Source: Isoetes taiwanensis (taxonomy: Eukaryota > Streptophyta > Lycopodiopsida > Isoetales > Isoetaceae). Taken from it: a stretch of 64,000 bases of DNA. Position numbers and translations under genes: made by a program. The stretch spans positions 99,897-163,896 of the forward strand of contig JAJEKV010000511.1 in assembly GCA_021234155.1 (NCBI GenBank). Reading direction: 5' to 3'. The notes beneath the pieces were generated by a model, which was not told the DNA's origin, searched no databases, and saw nothing but the letters and a program-made list of their open reading frames with translations. Shown here one piece after another: positions 43,982-56,943 of this stretch (position 1 is its first letter; every line of letters begins with the position of its first letter).

Positions 43982-44427
43982 TCTTGGTATCATTACCAAT
44001 GACATACTGGATTATCTCAAAGAATTTATGGACCATTATTACCACTCACACACGAGAATTTTCCAGAAATTTAGGGACCAAAAATTTCTCAGACTCATCA
44101 AACAATCTCAAACCATGAGCGTTTTACTTTTCTACTTTTTTTTTCTAGAATAGTTAGAGTGCCCTCCAACTTCGAGGCATATTTGGTAACTTTTGGCAAT
44201 ATTACTTTTCTGGCTCCTCAAATTCAAAACTTGTCTTCACAACATTGTAGACTAGGATAAGAGCGTTCCAAAGAGACCGAATTCGTCTAAATCGGAGTTG
44301 GAATTCACAAGTTATGCTCCTTTGAGTTATTATTCAATAATTACTTCTTAACGGTACTGTAGCTTGAAAAATTCAAGAACAATTCGGATGATCTTGCTTC
44401 AAACGGGAAGCATCTTGCTCCCACCTG

Positions 44428-45650
44428 TTTTTTTTTTTTTTTTTTTTTTTTTTTGTAGGCAAGCTTTTTTAATTTTCTATTGATAGCAAAAACAGGGTAC
44501 ATGACCTTATTGGAATGGGCTCCACAATAGGCCAGATAAAACATTCTCATCCAATGGTCTACCAGATATCTCAATGAAGCTTGTCAGTCCAAGATTAGAA
44601 GTCCAAGAACAAGTATCATTCTTTTCAGCTGAAAAAAAGGCAGAGATCACTTTACGATCTGAAGTCGTAGCCATCTGAAGCTCACCATCCCAAGATGCAA
44701 GCAGTTGAAGAGCATCTGATAGCAAATATCATTCTGCGCGTTAACTAGGCCTAGAATATTATCCTGCTCTGCTGTACTACAAGTGGCTATACCTCTATTC
44801 CATTTCTGTACTAAGGGGATGGATGCCCTTTCTTCTAGCAGCGCAGGATATCAGACAAGCCTGCCCGGAAGGGTGTCCACTCGCTCTCAAATGCCTTTTC
44901 ACCTACCAGCATATACTTCAACCTCAATATGTTCGGCTCACACAGAAATCCGAGGTTCAGGTTCCCTCAGGAACACAAGAAGCATGGCTTAATGAGTTGA
45001 GCAACTGTTAACAAAGCCTGGTCTCCCGCCCAATGCTTCGTCATTTAGTTCCCCCTTGATCCAACTGTCCATCATAAATATCTGCCCTTAAATCCTAATC
45101 TCCCCCGAGCTGGGAAGGGGAAAAGACTTAGTTCTCTACCCAAAGGCAGTCCTGCCTATTAACTCAGAAACCATAGCTACAAAGAACAGATGAGGAGCTT
45201 GAAAACTCTGAGCCAAGTAGCCTGCAGTGAGTGCGGCCTTCCTATGATGCAGTGAGTGCAACAACAACCCTGACATCGTTGCTTCCACCTACCCCTTCAG
45301 CCTAACCCTTTGCAGAAAGGTTGAGAAAACCAGACGAGCTTACCTCTAGGACGACCCACAGCTAGGCCTCAGGAACTTCCAGAAACAAGCGGGCTTCAGA
45401 TGATTTCTAGTCTCAAAGAACTTGTGCCAATAGGAGACATGTACAAGATCAAAAAGCCCGGCCACCAGAGCTCAAGCCCACAAACTGAGACTGGAAAACA
45501 AATCAAGAGGGGGACTAGCAGTGAGCCTGGCCGCTCAGGCCCTTCCAGCCTCGAACTCCTGGTGATCTGCACGAAAATGGGCCGCCGCCACAGGCGGCTG
45601 CCCTAAGCCGCTGCTCGAACCCTAATCGTCATTTCTCATTGCCCACTGCC
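44428..45650 (-). mobile_element. Retroposed element, minus-oriented, with poly(A) tail
   Basis: Splits the array sequence CCACCTG/TATGTTTTG. A run of 27 T at 44428-44454 is the poly(A) tail of a minus-strand transcript, preceded by GCTATCAATAGAAAATTAAA, like plant LINE/SINE 3' ends. CCAC(C)TG near both edges suggests a target-site duplication. Minus frames (for example 44725-44507, MLSDALQLLASWDGELQMAT) are not recognised. It is a 5'-truncated LINE, SINE or processed copy. Confidence 0.75.
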
Positions 45651-45830
45651 TGTATGTTTTGTGAAGGCACTTGCTCGTTCTCCTGGCCATAGAAAACGTC
45701 GTTGCCATTGTAGCCAATAACTCCCTTTTTGGGCATTTTGGTAATTTTAGCAAGGTGTAGGGGCATTCTGGATTTTTTCCTATGATCTACTTGTTGCTAC
45801 AGTACTTTTGATAATCTTGTTGGTCGTGCC

Positions 45831-45902
45831 GGATCCATGGCGCAATGGTAGCACGTCTGACTCCAGATCAGAAGGTTGCGTGTTCGATTCACGTTGGGTT
45901 CA
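45831..45902 (+). tRNA. tRNA-Trp(CCA), D-stem variant
   Basis: Differs from consensus by one base: D stem GCGC/GCGC has become GCGC/GCAC, giving a C-A mismatch. Otherwise intact with TTTT downstream. Possibly weakened. Confidence 0.8.
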
Positions 45903-46099
45903 ATTTTGTGCGCCAAAATGAGAAGCACTTCTCGTAATTTTTTGTGTTACACTCAGATGATTCAAGCAAGTAGAACACTCATGTTACATTCCAAATGCCC
46001 TCGATCTCTAGCACAGAGAGTGACACTCCAAGTGACGCCTTTCTATCTGTATACAGGATCTAGTATTAGGGGGGCTTTAAAAAGCGAAAAGTCTATTAT

Positions 46100-46174
46100 G
46101 GGGTTGTAGCTCAGATGGTAGAGCGCTCGCTTTGCATGCGAGAGGCATTGGGATCGATACCCAACTTCTCATCC
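46100..46174 (+). pseudogene. tRNA-Ala(TGC) with disrupted 3' acceptor
   Basis: Body matches consensus but the 3' end reads CTTCTCATCCA: a two-base insertion breaks the acceptor stem. Probably inactive. Confidence 0.75.
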
Positions 46175-46400
46175 ATTTTTGTGCATCGTTGTTAAATAGA
46201 GATATAAAAGATTCACCAGGAAATGTCCTCGAATTGAAATTTAAATAATAATATTGTTAAATAGCGATATAAAAGACTCACCAGCAAACAACCTTAAATT
46301 GGAATTTAAATAATTATTTAGCAATACTTGCTAACTTACTGGCTTCTATCTGTATATGCGATTGCTAATAGAGGGTTCTAAGGAGCTATAGTGTTATTAT

Positions 46401-46473
46401 GGGGTTGTAGCTCGGATGGTAGGCGCCGCTTAGCATGCGAGAGAGGCATTGGGATCGATACCCAACTTCTCCA
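46401..46473 (+). pseudogene. tRNA-Ala-like locus with AGC anticodon, degenerate
   Basis: It reads GGGGTTGTAGCTCGGATGGT then AGGCGCCGCTTAGCATGCGA. The D stem has lost a base and the anticodon stem another, with a GA insertion after it. The loop TTAGCAT gives anticodon AGC, the only AGC in the window. The damage argues for a pseudogene. Confidence 0.75.
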
Positions 46474-47095
46474 TCTTAGTATCATTACCAATGACATACT
46501 GGATTATCTCAAAGAATTTATGGACCATTATTACCACTCACACACGAGAATTTTCCAGAAATTTAGGGACCAGAAATTTCTCAGACTCATCAAACAATCT
46601 CAAACCATGAGCGTTTTACTTTTCTACTTTTTTTTTCTAGAATAGTTAGAGTGCCCTCCAACTTCGAGGCATATTTGGTAACTTTTGGCAATATTACTTT
46701 TCTGGCTCCTCAAATTCAAAACTTGTCTTCACAACATTGTAGACTAGGATAAGAGCGTTCCAAAGAGACCGATCATCTAAATCGGAGTTGGAATTCACAA
46801 GTTATGCTCCTTTGAGTTATTATTCAATAATTACTTCTTAACGGTACTGTAGCTTGAAAAATTCAAGAACAATTCGGATGATCTTGCTTCAAACGGGAAG
46901 CATCTTGCTCCCACCTGTATGTTTTGTGAAGGCACTTGTTCATTCTCCTGGCCATAGAAAACGTCGTTGCCATTGTAGCCAATAACTCCCTTTTTGGGCA
47001 TTTTGGTAATTTTAGCAAGGTGTAGGGGCATTCTGGATTTTTTCCTATGATCTACTTGTTGCTACAGTACGTTTGATAATCTTGTTGGTCGTGCC

Positions 47096-47167
47096 GGATC
47101 CATGGCGCAATGGTAGCGCGTTTGACTCCAGATCAGAAGGTTGCGTGTTCGATTAACGTTGGGTTCA
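47096..47167 (+). tRNA. tRNA-Trp(CCA), two substitutions
   Basis: Anticodon stem TCTGA to TTTGA and T stem CACGT to AACGT. Both weaken stems (U28:G42 wobble remains possible; A61 breaks a T-stem pair). Borderline pseudogene. Confidence 0.6.
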
Positions 47168-47385
47168 ATTTTGTGCGCCAAAATGAGAAGCACTTCTCTT
47201 AATTTTTTGTGTTACACTCAGATGATTCAAGCAAGTAGAACACTCATGTTACATTCCAAATGCCCTCGATCTCTAGCACAGAGAGTGACACTCCAAGTGC
47301 TCTTTAACTCCAATTCAGCAACGCCTTTCTATCTGTATACAGGATCTAGTATTAGGGGGGCTTTAAAAAGCGAAAAGTCTATTAT

Positions 47386-47458
47386 GGGGTTGTAGCTCAG
47401 ATGGTAGAGCGCTCGCTTTGCATGCGAGAGGCATTGGGATCCATACCCAACTTCTCCA
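47386..47458 (+). tRNA. tRNA-Ala(TGC), T-loop variant
   Basis: Consensus except ATCGATA to ATCCATA in the T loop, changing the conserved purine after UC and weakening box B. Perhaps poorly transcribed. Confidence 0.6.
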
Positions 47459-47683
47459 TTGTTTTTGTGCATCGTTGTTAAATAGAGATATAAAAGATTC
47501 ACCAGGAAATGACCTCGAATTGAAAATTAATAACATTGTTAAATAGCGATATAAAAGACTCACCAGCAAACCAACTTAAATTGGAATTTAAATAATTATT
47601 TAGCAATACTTGCTAACTTACTGGCTTCTATCTGTATATGCGATTGCTAATAGAGGGTTCTAAGGAGCTATAGTGTTATTATG

Positions 47684-47754
47684 GGGGTTGTAGCTCGGAT
47701 GGTAGAGCTTCGCCAAGATGCGAGAGGCATTGGGATCGATACCCAACTTCTCCA
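47684..47754 (+). pseudogene. tRNA-Ala remnant with rearranged anticodon arm
   Basis: GAGC is followed by TTCGCCAAGATGCGAG: the anticodon loop is replaced by a six-base CAAGAT. Acceptor, D and T arms remain. Not a functional alanine tRNA. Confidence 0.8.
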
Positions 47755-48199
47755 TCTTGGTATCATTACCAATGATATACTGGATTATCTCAAAGAATTT
47801 ATGGACCATTATTACCACTCACACACGAGAATTTTCCAGAAATTTAGGGACCAGAAATTTCTCAGACTCATCAAACAATCTCAAACCATGAGCGTTTTAG
47901 TTTTCTACTTTTTTTTTCTAGAATAGTTAGAGTGCCCTCCAACTTCGAGGCATATTTGGTAACTTTTGGCAATATTACTTTTCTGGCTCCTCAAATTCAA
48001 AACTTGTCTTCACAACATTGTAGACTAGGATAAGAGCGTTCCAAAGAGACCGATTTCGTCTAAATCGGAGTTGGAATTCACAAGTTATGCTCTTTTGAGT
48101 TATCTTATCCTCCTATATTATAAAGTTTTAGTGTATGTCGTGCATAAAACCCTAAAATTTTCGACGGCCCAGATTTCACTTAAAATTTTGGACGGTCCT

Positions 48200-49730
48200 T
48201 GATCCCCCGGAATCATCTAGGGTTAGCCTAATCAAAAGCAAGGTTGGAACACCCCATGAGAGGAAATTGGGTACAAAGAGGGCCATGGGTCCTCTATGGG
48301 CCGGATCCGCTTATGCTAGGGTTAGCCTAATCAAGAATGCAAGTCCGGCATCGGTGTTGGAACACCCTACATCGAAGAGGAAAAAGAAGGTGATGAGACT
48401 AAATACATAGCACATCCATTTATCTTCTCGGCTACGATAAGACATGCAAAATACATATGTCTATTTTTTTGTAGATAACAATTTGAGAAGAGTAGGAAGC
48501 CCGGCATCTTCATCTCCAGAGAGGATCACAAGTTCAACGGACCGGGGTAAGTTTTATTTTGCAAGCTATGTTGTGCTTTGGAGTTCAATTATCCGGATGT
48601 CAAATTTATAGATGCGTAACTTGCTAAAGTGAAGCATGAGAAGATTGATTGCCATATTAGGGCTGGGAGGAGAACGAAAAAGGCTAAGGCTTTAAACAAG
48701 TAGGTGATTTATTACATAAAGCGATTTCGGATAAGAAGCTTACGCCATTGTTTCAGGCAAGTTCTCTTTATTTTCTTATTAGTGTGTGAATCAATAGTTG
48801 CTTTGTTTCTATGTAAGGAATCTACAGGGGTGTTCCTCAATATGGCTGAATAATTCCTTGCATATGCCATAACTTTGTTTAAGATTTATCCAAAGTTTAT
48901 GTCAATCCGAATGACCATTGGACAAATCATGACTTGGCCTAGAATTTATGAAGGACCCATCTTTTAACAATGAAGATTATAATGCTTTCTCGAAGTTGAC
49001 AACGGAAACAAGCGGACAAAACCGGCGGCAAAATGCCATATGGAGGAGGTCCGTTCCATCTCATTGCATGTTCTTGCATTGACAAGTGCATATTGCTCCC
49101 AAAGCAAAGATAATGGCTTCAATATATAACCGCAAATAGATTTCCATGCGTCTCGCCCAATGCCGCGAAACCCGAGGACATGTGTTCTTGGGGAATTAGA
49201 ACAACAAATGTATTTTGGTATATTTGAGACATATACAATAGGAATTTGATACAAGTGCGCCTAGAGTTATTTTTAGAGCTTCCCTTGAGCTTTCCAATGA
49301 ATAATCTTGCTTGAGAAATGGATCTTGCATTTGCAAGTTATGCCCAAATATCTGCTAGCTGGCCAAATAGTGAACATGGTTGTTTTAATTGTTGTTGGAG
49401 GTTTCAAAAAGGAGGCAATCATTTTAATGTATATCTCCGTGTTATGTATTTAGTTTAGAGTAGTTACTTGGGGTTAACCTCCATGTTTTTGTGTAGAATT
49501 AGAACAACAAATGTAACCTCCATCTTTATGCTCATTTGTAGAATTAGAACAAAGAAAGATATTTTGCCATATTTGACATATATACAATAGGAATTTGAAA
49601 GATGCTTGCCTAGACTTATTTATAGAGCTTTCCTTAAGCTTTCCAATGGATAATCTTGCTTGATAAATGGATCTTGCATTTACAAGATTGAGAAATTATG
49701 AATAGGAAGCGCCAAGTTTCTTTCATGTTT
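48200..49730. other. Inner Helitron 5' part
   Basis: CGACGGCCCAGATTT near the 5' end is the usual start motif of these Helitrons. AG/GT-bordered pieces (for example 48479-48547) may be captured exons but are unrecognised. Two copies of GAACAACAAATGTA (~49201, ~49503) show a local duplication. Confidence 0.4.
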
Positions 49731-49742
49731 ACTTGATTCTAC

Positions 49743-49992
49743 AGGTATTTTGCGAGCATGTGGCCGTTTTTGACGCCTGAAGAATCAAGAATCATTAGAA
49801 CACCTAATCCTGAAGAAGCAGATTGGTTGTTCACACCTGTGTATACTACCTGTGATTTAACACCAAATGGCTTGCCACTGCCATTCAAGTCCCCAAGAAT
49901 GATGCGTAGTGCTATTCGGTACATATCCACCCAATGGCCGTATTGGAATCGTACAGAGGGAGCATACACTGGCGATAACATTGACATAAAGG
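49743..49992 (+). pseudogene. Captured exostosin (GT47, IRX10-like) exon
   Basis: Reads TPEESRIIRTPNPEEADWLF then TPVYTTCDLTPNGLPLPFKS, PRMMRSAIRYISTQWPYWNR and TEGA. Plant IRX10/IRX10-like xylan synthase proteins carry (P)EEADWFYTPVYTTCDLTPNG.PLPFKSPRMMRSAI.....WPYWNRTEGADHFF. The similarity stops after TEGA, where YTGDNID replaces DHFF. The exon is bordered by CTACAG and AAG/GTATGA, so it could be spliced. Only one exon is present, so no enzyme. Confidence 0.92.
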
Positions 49993-49999
49993 TATGATG

Positions 50000-52740
50000 G
50001 ATCCTCATGCTTTTTATTCAAGAATTTATAAAAAGCAGTGTAATATTTAGGGTTGTTCACAGTTGTCGTTCTTATTGATTCTCCTTTTGCAGCAAGGGCT
50101 TGGGTTTCTCCTTGGGCGGTTCTTGAGCAAGACTCTGTCAGGCCTATAAATCCAACCGGATTGTCTATCCGTGAATGAAGTCTCAAAGGGCATGTTATTT
50201 TCCGGCATCTTCGCTGGCCGAAGTTTGTAGCAGAGTTGTGATGTTTGAATGGTTTTCGGTAGTTTAAACTTGGTGGAGATTATGTCCGTGGCAGATTACA
50301 AATCCGGCTGCTTAAAGATAACTTTCATATTTTTCTTCACATCTTCTTTGCGAATGTGAGGTATATGAAAGTATATTAGCCCGGACTCCAAGATTTTTCT
50401 CAGAATTTTATTATTCTCTTCTATCTGCAGATCCTCTTGGAGCAACATATATCGATTTTTTTTTTTTTTCCTTCAAGGTTGTACTTATGTTAACATTGCG
50501 GAATTTGTCAGGGAGATTATTGACTGAGCCACATGAGCAACTGCAATATATAATGCAACTCTGCCTTAAGGTACAAAATCAGAATGGTAACATGTATTTG
50601 AGGCATTCCGGGGTGCTTATGTTGTGCTGGAATATGCAGTGATGGATCAAATGTCTAGGGTTACAAGACCTAATCTTTATTAAGTTCCAAGATATTTGCC
50701 ATATGGATAGGTTTTTCCAGTTTTTAAGTGTTTTACGGAATTGAACTGAACAACTGGAATATGTAAAATATTAAAGAAGTTTGATAAAAAGGTTGGTTTC
50801 AGAGTTGGAGAACATTATCCTGCAGCACGAATTAACCACCCCCACTCTCAGCTGCAGCCTATTTATGAACAGCTGGTATTTAAGTCTAGCACCATATAGA
50901 ATAATTTGATGCAAGCAGCCGTGGCATAACCGCTTTTGTTATCTTTGGTGGCAAAATGTGATGTAATATAGAGTGGCATAACCGCTTTTTGTTATCTTTG
51001 GTGGCAAAATGTGATGTAATATAGAGTGAATCAGATGTGTCTAGGTTATCAACATAACATGAAAGTGGAATATGAAGGCCCATATATGCATGGTTTTACG
51101 CCATTCCTTATACATCGTACTCAAGCTTGCATTATTTTCTAAAAACCATGGCCCTTCTCTAGCAAATCTAGGTTGCACAATGGTAATGAGAATTTAAAAA
51201 CTTCTCCTTCAAAATTGACCATTCCTCAATTTGTTATATTGGCAGGCTTTGGGTAAATTTAATCAGTGCAAAGATCTCTTTGCATGGAGGGAATGCTATA
51301 TTGGCAGGCTTTAGAATGCTTAGAACTACAAAAATTATGCAAGGTGGCAAACAAATGATTGCCGTAGATCTATATATTCAACTGCATTGCCATGTTCTTT
51401 TCCAACAATTACAATTTTACATTTAAATATTTAATTGTATTTCAATGTCCTTTTCCAATGCCATGTTCTTTTCCAACAACTACAATATACTTCAATAATT
51501 TTCCAACAACTACTTGAATAATTATATTGTCATGTTCTTTTCCAACGACTACAACTGCCCTTGATTAATTTAGCAGCTATTAGCAGTGTTGCAAAATATA
51601 TCATCATATAGAGAAGGAAATAGAAAAATTTGTTAGATCGGGAAATAGGTAAATTTGTTAGATCGTATGAAAAGAAAGGGTGGAATGATGTGTGATGTGG
51701 ATAAAAAGGCGGCTTCTTAAAGAACTTTCTCTCTAAAGTCCATTGCCTTTTTAACCTTTTCACCTACTGCCTTTTTCTGCCCCTTATATATGACCTCCAA
51801 GCCTTATATTTGCAGGGGATCTAGGTCCTAGCTGTATGATGGAAGACAATAATGAACACAACTTACGTACCAAAAATCTTGGCATCATTATCAACCCTAG
51901 GGTAAGACATATTTTCTGATGCATCCAAGAAAATGTATCAATTTAACATCATGCTTTTTGTTTTACGTGATGCCTACAAAAATGATACGAGACGATGTGC
52001 TCCAACACATTGCTCAATTGGAGCAATCAATCGATGATTTACATGGTTCAATGACGTCATTCGATGCGAACTTAGATGAATGCCCAGACATCACCCTCCC
52101 ACAATTGAATGCATTTCAAGCTATACTTTGCCAACATCTAAATGGATCTAATCCAAATGCATATTCTTGGCACCTGTTCATTTTTATCCTTCGCATACAA
52201 AAATTATGAGAAAAAAAAAAAACCAAATATACATCACAAACAAATCTAAATACATACAACAAAATACATAACAAAACTTGAGTTATTTATCAACAATCTA
52301 TAGGTCAGAGGATTGCATATTGGACAATGTATGTCATGTTGTCCTATAACGAAGAAGACGAACAACCTGAGATCAAGAGCAACAAGCACAAAACCGTGAG
52401 AGTGATGACCAACATATGAGCCAACAGCCGAGGATTCGATCAAGACTTGGTAGAGATACTCAAAGAATGCACCTTGGAACTCCTCGCCACCTCACAGAGA
52501 CTTTGACTATAACCTCACCTCAAACCTGCTTAGATTAACATTTTACTTCGCTAAGAACAAGCATCACAATGTTCTACTCAAAGCTCTCAGAGATATCGAC
52601 AAAACCATCTAACATGAAGGAGATAGGCTTCTTAAACGTTCTTAAACCTTTGGAAAGTTTTCGTTATAATAAAAAGGCACAAATGTTGAATTATACTGCA
52701 TGCTTTTCTCATTGTGGCTAAAACATTTACAGCCTCCCAA
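50000..52740. other. Inner Helitron 3' part
   Basis: No known gene. A 72-base direct repeat (TGGCATAACCGCTTTT then GTTATCTTTGGTGGCAAAAT) occurs at ~50922 and ~50981. A plus frame near 51973-52209 (RDDVLQHIAQLEQSIDDLHG) may be a captured exon of unknown origin. Confidence 0.4.
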
Positions 52741-52773
52741 AGTATGCCCAGCAACGCTGGGCACCATTACTAG

Positions 52774-54620
52774 TATTATAATGTTATTGTGTAAGTGTTG
52801 GACCCAGCCCTAATTTGGGCGGCCCAGATTTGATGAAATCAATGGAGGAGATGATGCCACGTCAGATTCTTTAAAATAACATGGTTTTTTTTGCTAGGGT
52901 TAGCGAGGGCGGCAGTAGCACCTTCGAGCTGCTAGCTCCTCCTCCAGAACGCATCTTCTGGAACAATCTCTGGGTTACCTATTCTTTCGGTGGATACTGG
53001 AGTTCGGCTACTCCTCCAGAACGCATCTTCTGGAACAATCTCTGGGTTACCTATTCTTTCGGTGGGTTATAATATAAGATTCTGTCGTTGCAAAGGTTGT
53101 TATCTGGTGACTTTCTGGCCATGTCTAAAATACGAGGCCGCTGGGGTGGGTTTGAAACATTAGAAAAATGGGTGACTGGTGCATATGCGGGGTCATCTGG
53201 CAGGTGTGCCTCAGAGATGAAGATGGAAACCTCTGGGTTGGAGAATCAGGGCATGAAAACGAAAAGGTATTTTATCATAAAATATCATGTATCGTTGTTT
53301 AGTATTTAGGAGCTCATGTCTTGGAGCAACCATATCCACCATCGATGAAACAAAGCTATTGAGCAAGGTAAGATTTTGAGCATGTTTGAGTTCCTTAGTT
53401 TTCATGGTTGGTTGTATATGAAAAGCCAAGCAAGCGGCATTTTTCTAGGGGCAAGCAGGGAAATAGTTTTGGGACATCCTTTAGACAGTATTGAATATAA
53501 ATGGTGTGAATTTTTTTCTTTACGAGGCAGATCAGAATTTTTGGACGGCATTTTCCATAAAAACCACGTGCATTAGATTCTTTTAGCGCCATATTACGCC
53601 ATTTTTCTCTTATGCATCACCTTCATGCAAGTCTTTTAGGATGCTAGAGCTGCTACCCAATGAAGCAATGAAGATAGACCTTAATTAAATAAATAGCACA
53701 ATAATCAAATTTATCCGATTATAAACGATTGTATGGAAGCTTTATATTATGTGTGCTTGGCCTTATAGATCCAGAGATTTAAAGGAACTCGATCTTTGCT
53801 TTTTGGAGTTTATGGACCAACCATGTTTGAAACGCTTTGAACTATTTACGTCTTCTTCATGTATAGTCATATTTCGTGAAGGACATCCGGTATTCGAGAG
53901 GATAACTTCAATTAAAACTATAAGCACTTGGTAAGGCTTCATCATCGCCTGTTTTTGTTTGTTTTGCGAGATGAAAATGGATGAAGATGTTGCAGGTCCT
54001 GTCCCAAGTACTAAAGATGCACATCTCCATTATTTTTTATTGGCTGATGAGTCTAATATTGTGAATAATTACGGACATTGCAACGTACAACAGATTGGCA
54101 GAGTTGGTGCATATGGCCCAAAAGCTTGGTCAATTGTGAAGCTTATCGGACTGGAGCACAAAAAGAAGCATAATGTACAAAAGGTCAATTTCATTATCTC
54201 TACTTTATGTTTTATTTTATCCAACTCAAGGCATGTAGAAAACAATATTTCCTGAGTTGTAAAAAGTTCCCTTTACTCCAAATGTATTGAAAGCGAGGTT
54301 TGATGGCTAATAGATATGATTCCACATCTAAAGTATACTGCATTTGTCTCATCTCTTGCTTACCAAATGTGCAGATCACATGATGCTACTTCTCAAATCT
54401 GGAACATCAATTGATCCATTATAGTTTAGAGCTGGCTTGATACGATCAGAGGCATAAGAGCCATGTCGAAGTCCTAAAGTCCTAAAAATGATCCTACGAA
54501 GGTAAATCATTGGCATACTACCTATAGTCTGAAATTAAATGTAAGATACAGTAAAGTTGTCCTTTGTCACACTTTGAAGAAGATTGAGATCAACCAGATA
54601 TTATTTACTCTAAAGGGCAA
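52774..54620. other. Outer Helitron 5' half
   Basis: GGGCGGCCCAGATTT marks the Helitron start region. A 73-base direct duplication lies at 52938 and 53011 (CTCCTCCAGAACGCATCTTC). Exon-like frames at 53749-53930 and 53959-54180 (SIVKLIGLEHKKKHNVQK ending at AAG/GTCAAT) may be pieces of one captured gene that I cannot name. Confidence 0.4.
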
Positions 54621-56943
54621 ATAGATGCACAATTTTTGTTACATATATTTTTTTGACAATCAGATATTTGTTGCACTTCTTATGTGTGATGCAACGATTC
54701 AAATGATGTTGAAGTGTGCTTGGTGTGACAATATCTTCCATCTTTTAATAAAGTATTCTTGTGAACAATATCTATTAGTTTCTCATACATTAAATATGGC
54801 TTTAGGTCATGGCCATAATTATTATTTCTTTGTAAAAAGACACCGGAAATAGATGCATAATTTTTGTTGGATGTGTTTTTCTTGACAGTTAGATATTTGT
54901 TGCAGAATGCAATTTGCTGGGCTTCTTTTGTGATGCAACGATTCAAGCACTGTTGAAATGTGTTTGGTGCAGCAATATGTTCTATCTTTCAGTAAAGTAT
55001 CATTGTGACCAACATCTATTTTGTTATATTGAATATGGCTTTAAGTCATGGCCAATTAGATCGTACCCCAAGCTTGCTGTCATTTGAGTCTTTGTTTCAC
55101 CCCAAGCTTGGTGTCATTTGAGTCTTTGTTTTACGGCTGACATTGTACTTGCAAATGCTCCCATACCATGCTGTCATTGTTGTCTTGAACTACAGTATGG
55201 TGCAGCAAGTCTGGCATTAACTATGAGTCCCACGATCTAGACAAGGAACACAGCCATTTTACCTTTGATGCAAGTGGCTAAGCACTAGATGTTATAAAAG
55301 TGGCCAAGGCATGCCCTTCAGTTTATACTTCTGCGTTGTCTGATGGACGAAAAGAAGCTCTATTCTATTCACTATGGCAATTCTTCAGCCTTCAACAATG
55401 GACTATAAGCAAATGATAGAGAACACGCAGGGAATTAAATGCTACATGGATTATTTTGATCTTGAATTTAAATCTATGTTTGCAGCAAATGCAACATGGA
55501 TTATGTATTTTTAATATGCCATTGTTGCTTTTGTCGCATTTATTATTGCTATATGATGTAAGAATCATATTTATAGGAAGATAGACTGACCAAGGCCTTT
55601 ATGTATATTGGAAGTATGCTCGATAGGCTATCAATATTTGTGCTTCTGTTTATCAAATTTGTACCAAAGCCACAAATTTATCTGTCAATTTGGTACAAGA
55701 GCAAGGAACCACCAAGTCTTAACATCAGACAAACAACACTACAAATAATCGGATGCATCTAAACATCAGGTGGTTGGTACTGAACATCAGATAAGCAACA
55801 CACAAACAAATAATTGTCGTCCATTGTGTCCCTTGTGTCACGGTATGTTAGAGATGCATATTTGAGAGAGCATTATCCGTCTTTACAATTGCAAATTCAG
55901 GTCCGCTGTCTAGAGAAAGCATTGATCATATAAGATAATTTGGTACCAGAACAATTTGTGATAATCAATTCAAATCACAACCTATGGTAGGTAAGACCTT
56001 TGCATGTGCCCCAATGCATCTTGGTAGGATATTGTATGAGTTCGTTTTTCTTGCCTCATTAGTCTTGACGTAGCATTTTCAATGCATTGTAACGATCCAG
56101 TGAATATAAGAATTCAACTATATAATTTTGTTGTGGAACTTCTATAAACAAGTTCACTTGAAGCTTTTCAATTAAGTTCCAACTTTAGTAGGGGCAAGAT
56201 GAAAACTTGCCCAGAAAATGGCCTTCAAAACTGAATAAAATACAAGGGAAATGACCAATTTATTTTAATTAGAAGAAATTGTGTGCACCATAAAAAATTT
56301 CCTGATACAATGACTACTTGAAACATTTTAACGCGAAGCTTCGTAGTGTTTTAAACCCATCTGATATACGACCTCTTCCATGCACTATTGCTACATAAGC
56401 TTTTAATTATTATATATTAACAACTACGGTCAACCACCTTCTAGCCTAAGAATTACGTTCACCTCGGCCAATTCAATTCAATCTTTATAGCCCAGCAACG
56501 CTCAATACCGCCAAGAATAAACATGTTCTTGCTTTTACAATAATAAGCAATAACATGCCCAATACCACCAAGAAGTAAATCCCCTTCTACATAATGTTCC
56601 ATCCGAATATTTGCACAAAAAACATTTATAAGGTTCCAACTTAAGCCTAGCAACGGGGGCAGATTACTAGTTCTTCAATAATTACTTCTTAACGGATTTG
56701 TAGCTTGAAAAATTCAAGAACAATTCGGATGATCTTGCTTCAAACGGGAAGCATCTTCCTCCCACCTGTATGTTTTGTGAAGGCACTTGTTCGTTCTCCT
56801 GGCCATAGAAAACGTCGTTGCCATTGTAGCCAATAACTCCCTTTTTGGGCATTTTGGTAATTTTAGCAAGGTGTAGGGGCATTCTGGCTTTTTTCCTATG
56901 ATCTACTTGTTACTAGAGTACATTTGATGATCTTGGTCGTGCC

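Larger units (their letters stand above)
48108..52773 (+). mobile_element. Inner Helitron, inserted in the 5' end of the outer one
   Basis: Starts TCCTCCTATATTATAAAG after an A. It ends with hairpin GCCCAGCAACGCTGGGC, ACCATTA and CTAG (52773), then T. The 3' terminal 28 bases are the same as those of the Helitron at 37864-39677. Length 4666. It contains an IRX10-like exon and other exon-like pieces, no Rep/helicase. Confidence 0.92.
48103..56670 (+). mobile_element. Outer Helitron of a nested pair, inserted in the tRNA array
   Basis: The array sequence GAGTTATTATTCAATAATT is split between A (48102) and T (56671; the flank reads TTCTTCAATAATT). The outer element consists of TCTTA (48103-48107) plus 52774-56670. 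Rejoined, its start reads TCTTATATTATAATGTT, the same as the Helitron at 37864-39677. Its 3' end is CCTAGCAACGGGGGC..ATTACTAG, a decayed form of the hairpin. Net length about 3.9 kb. No Rep/helicase. Confidence 0.9.
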
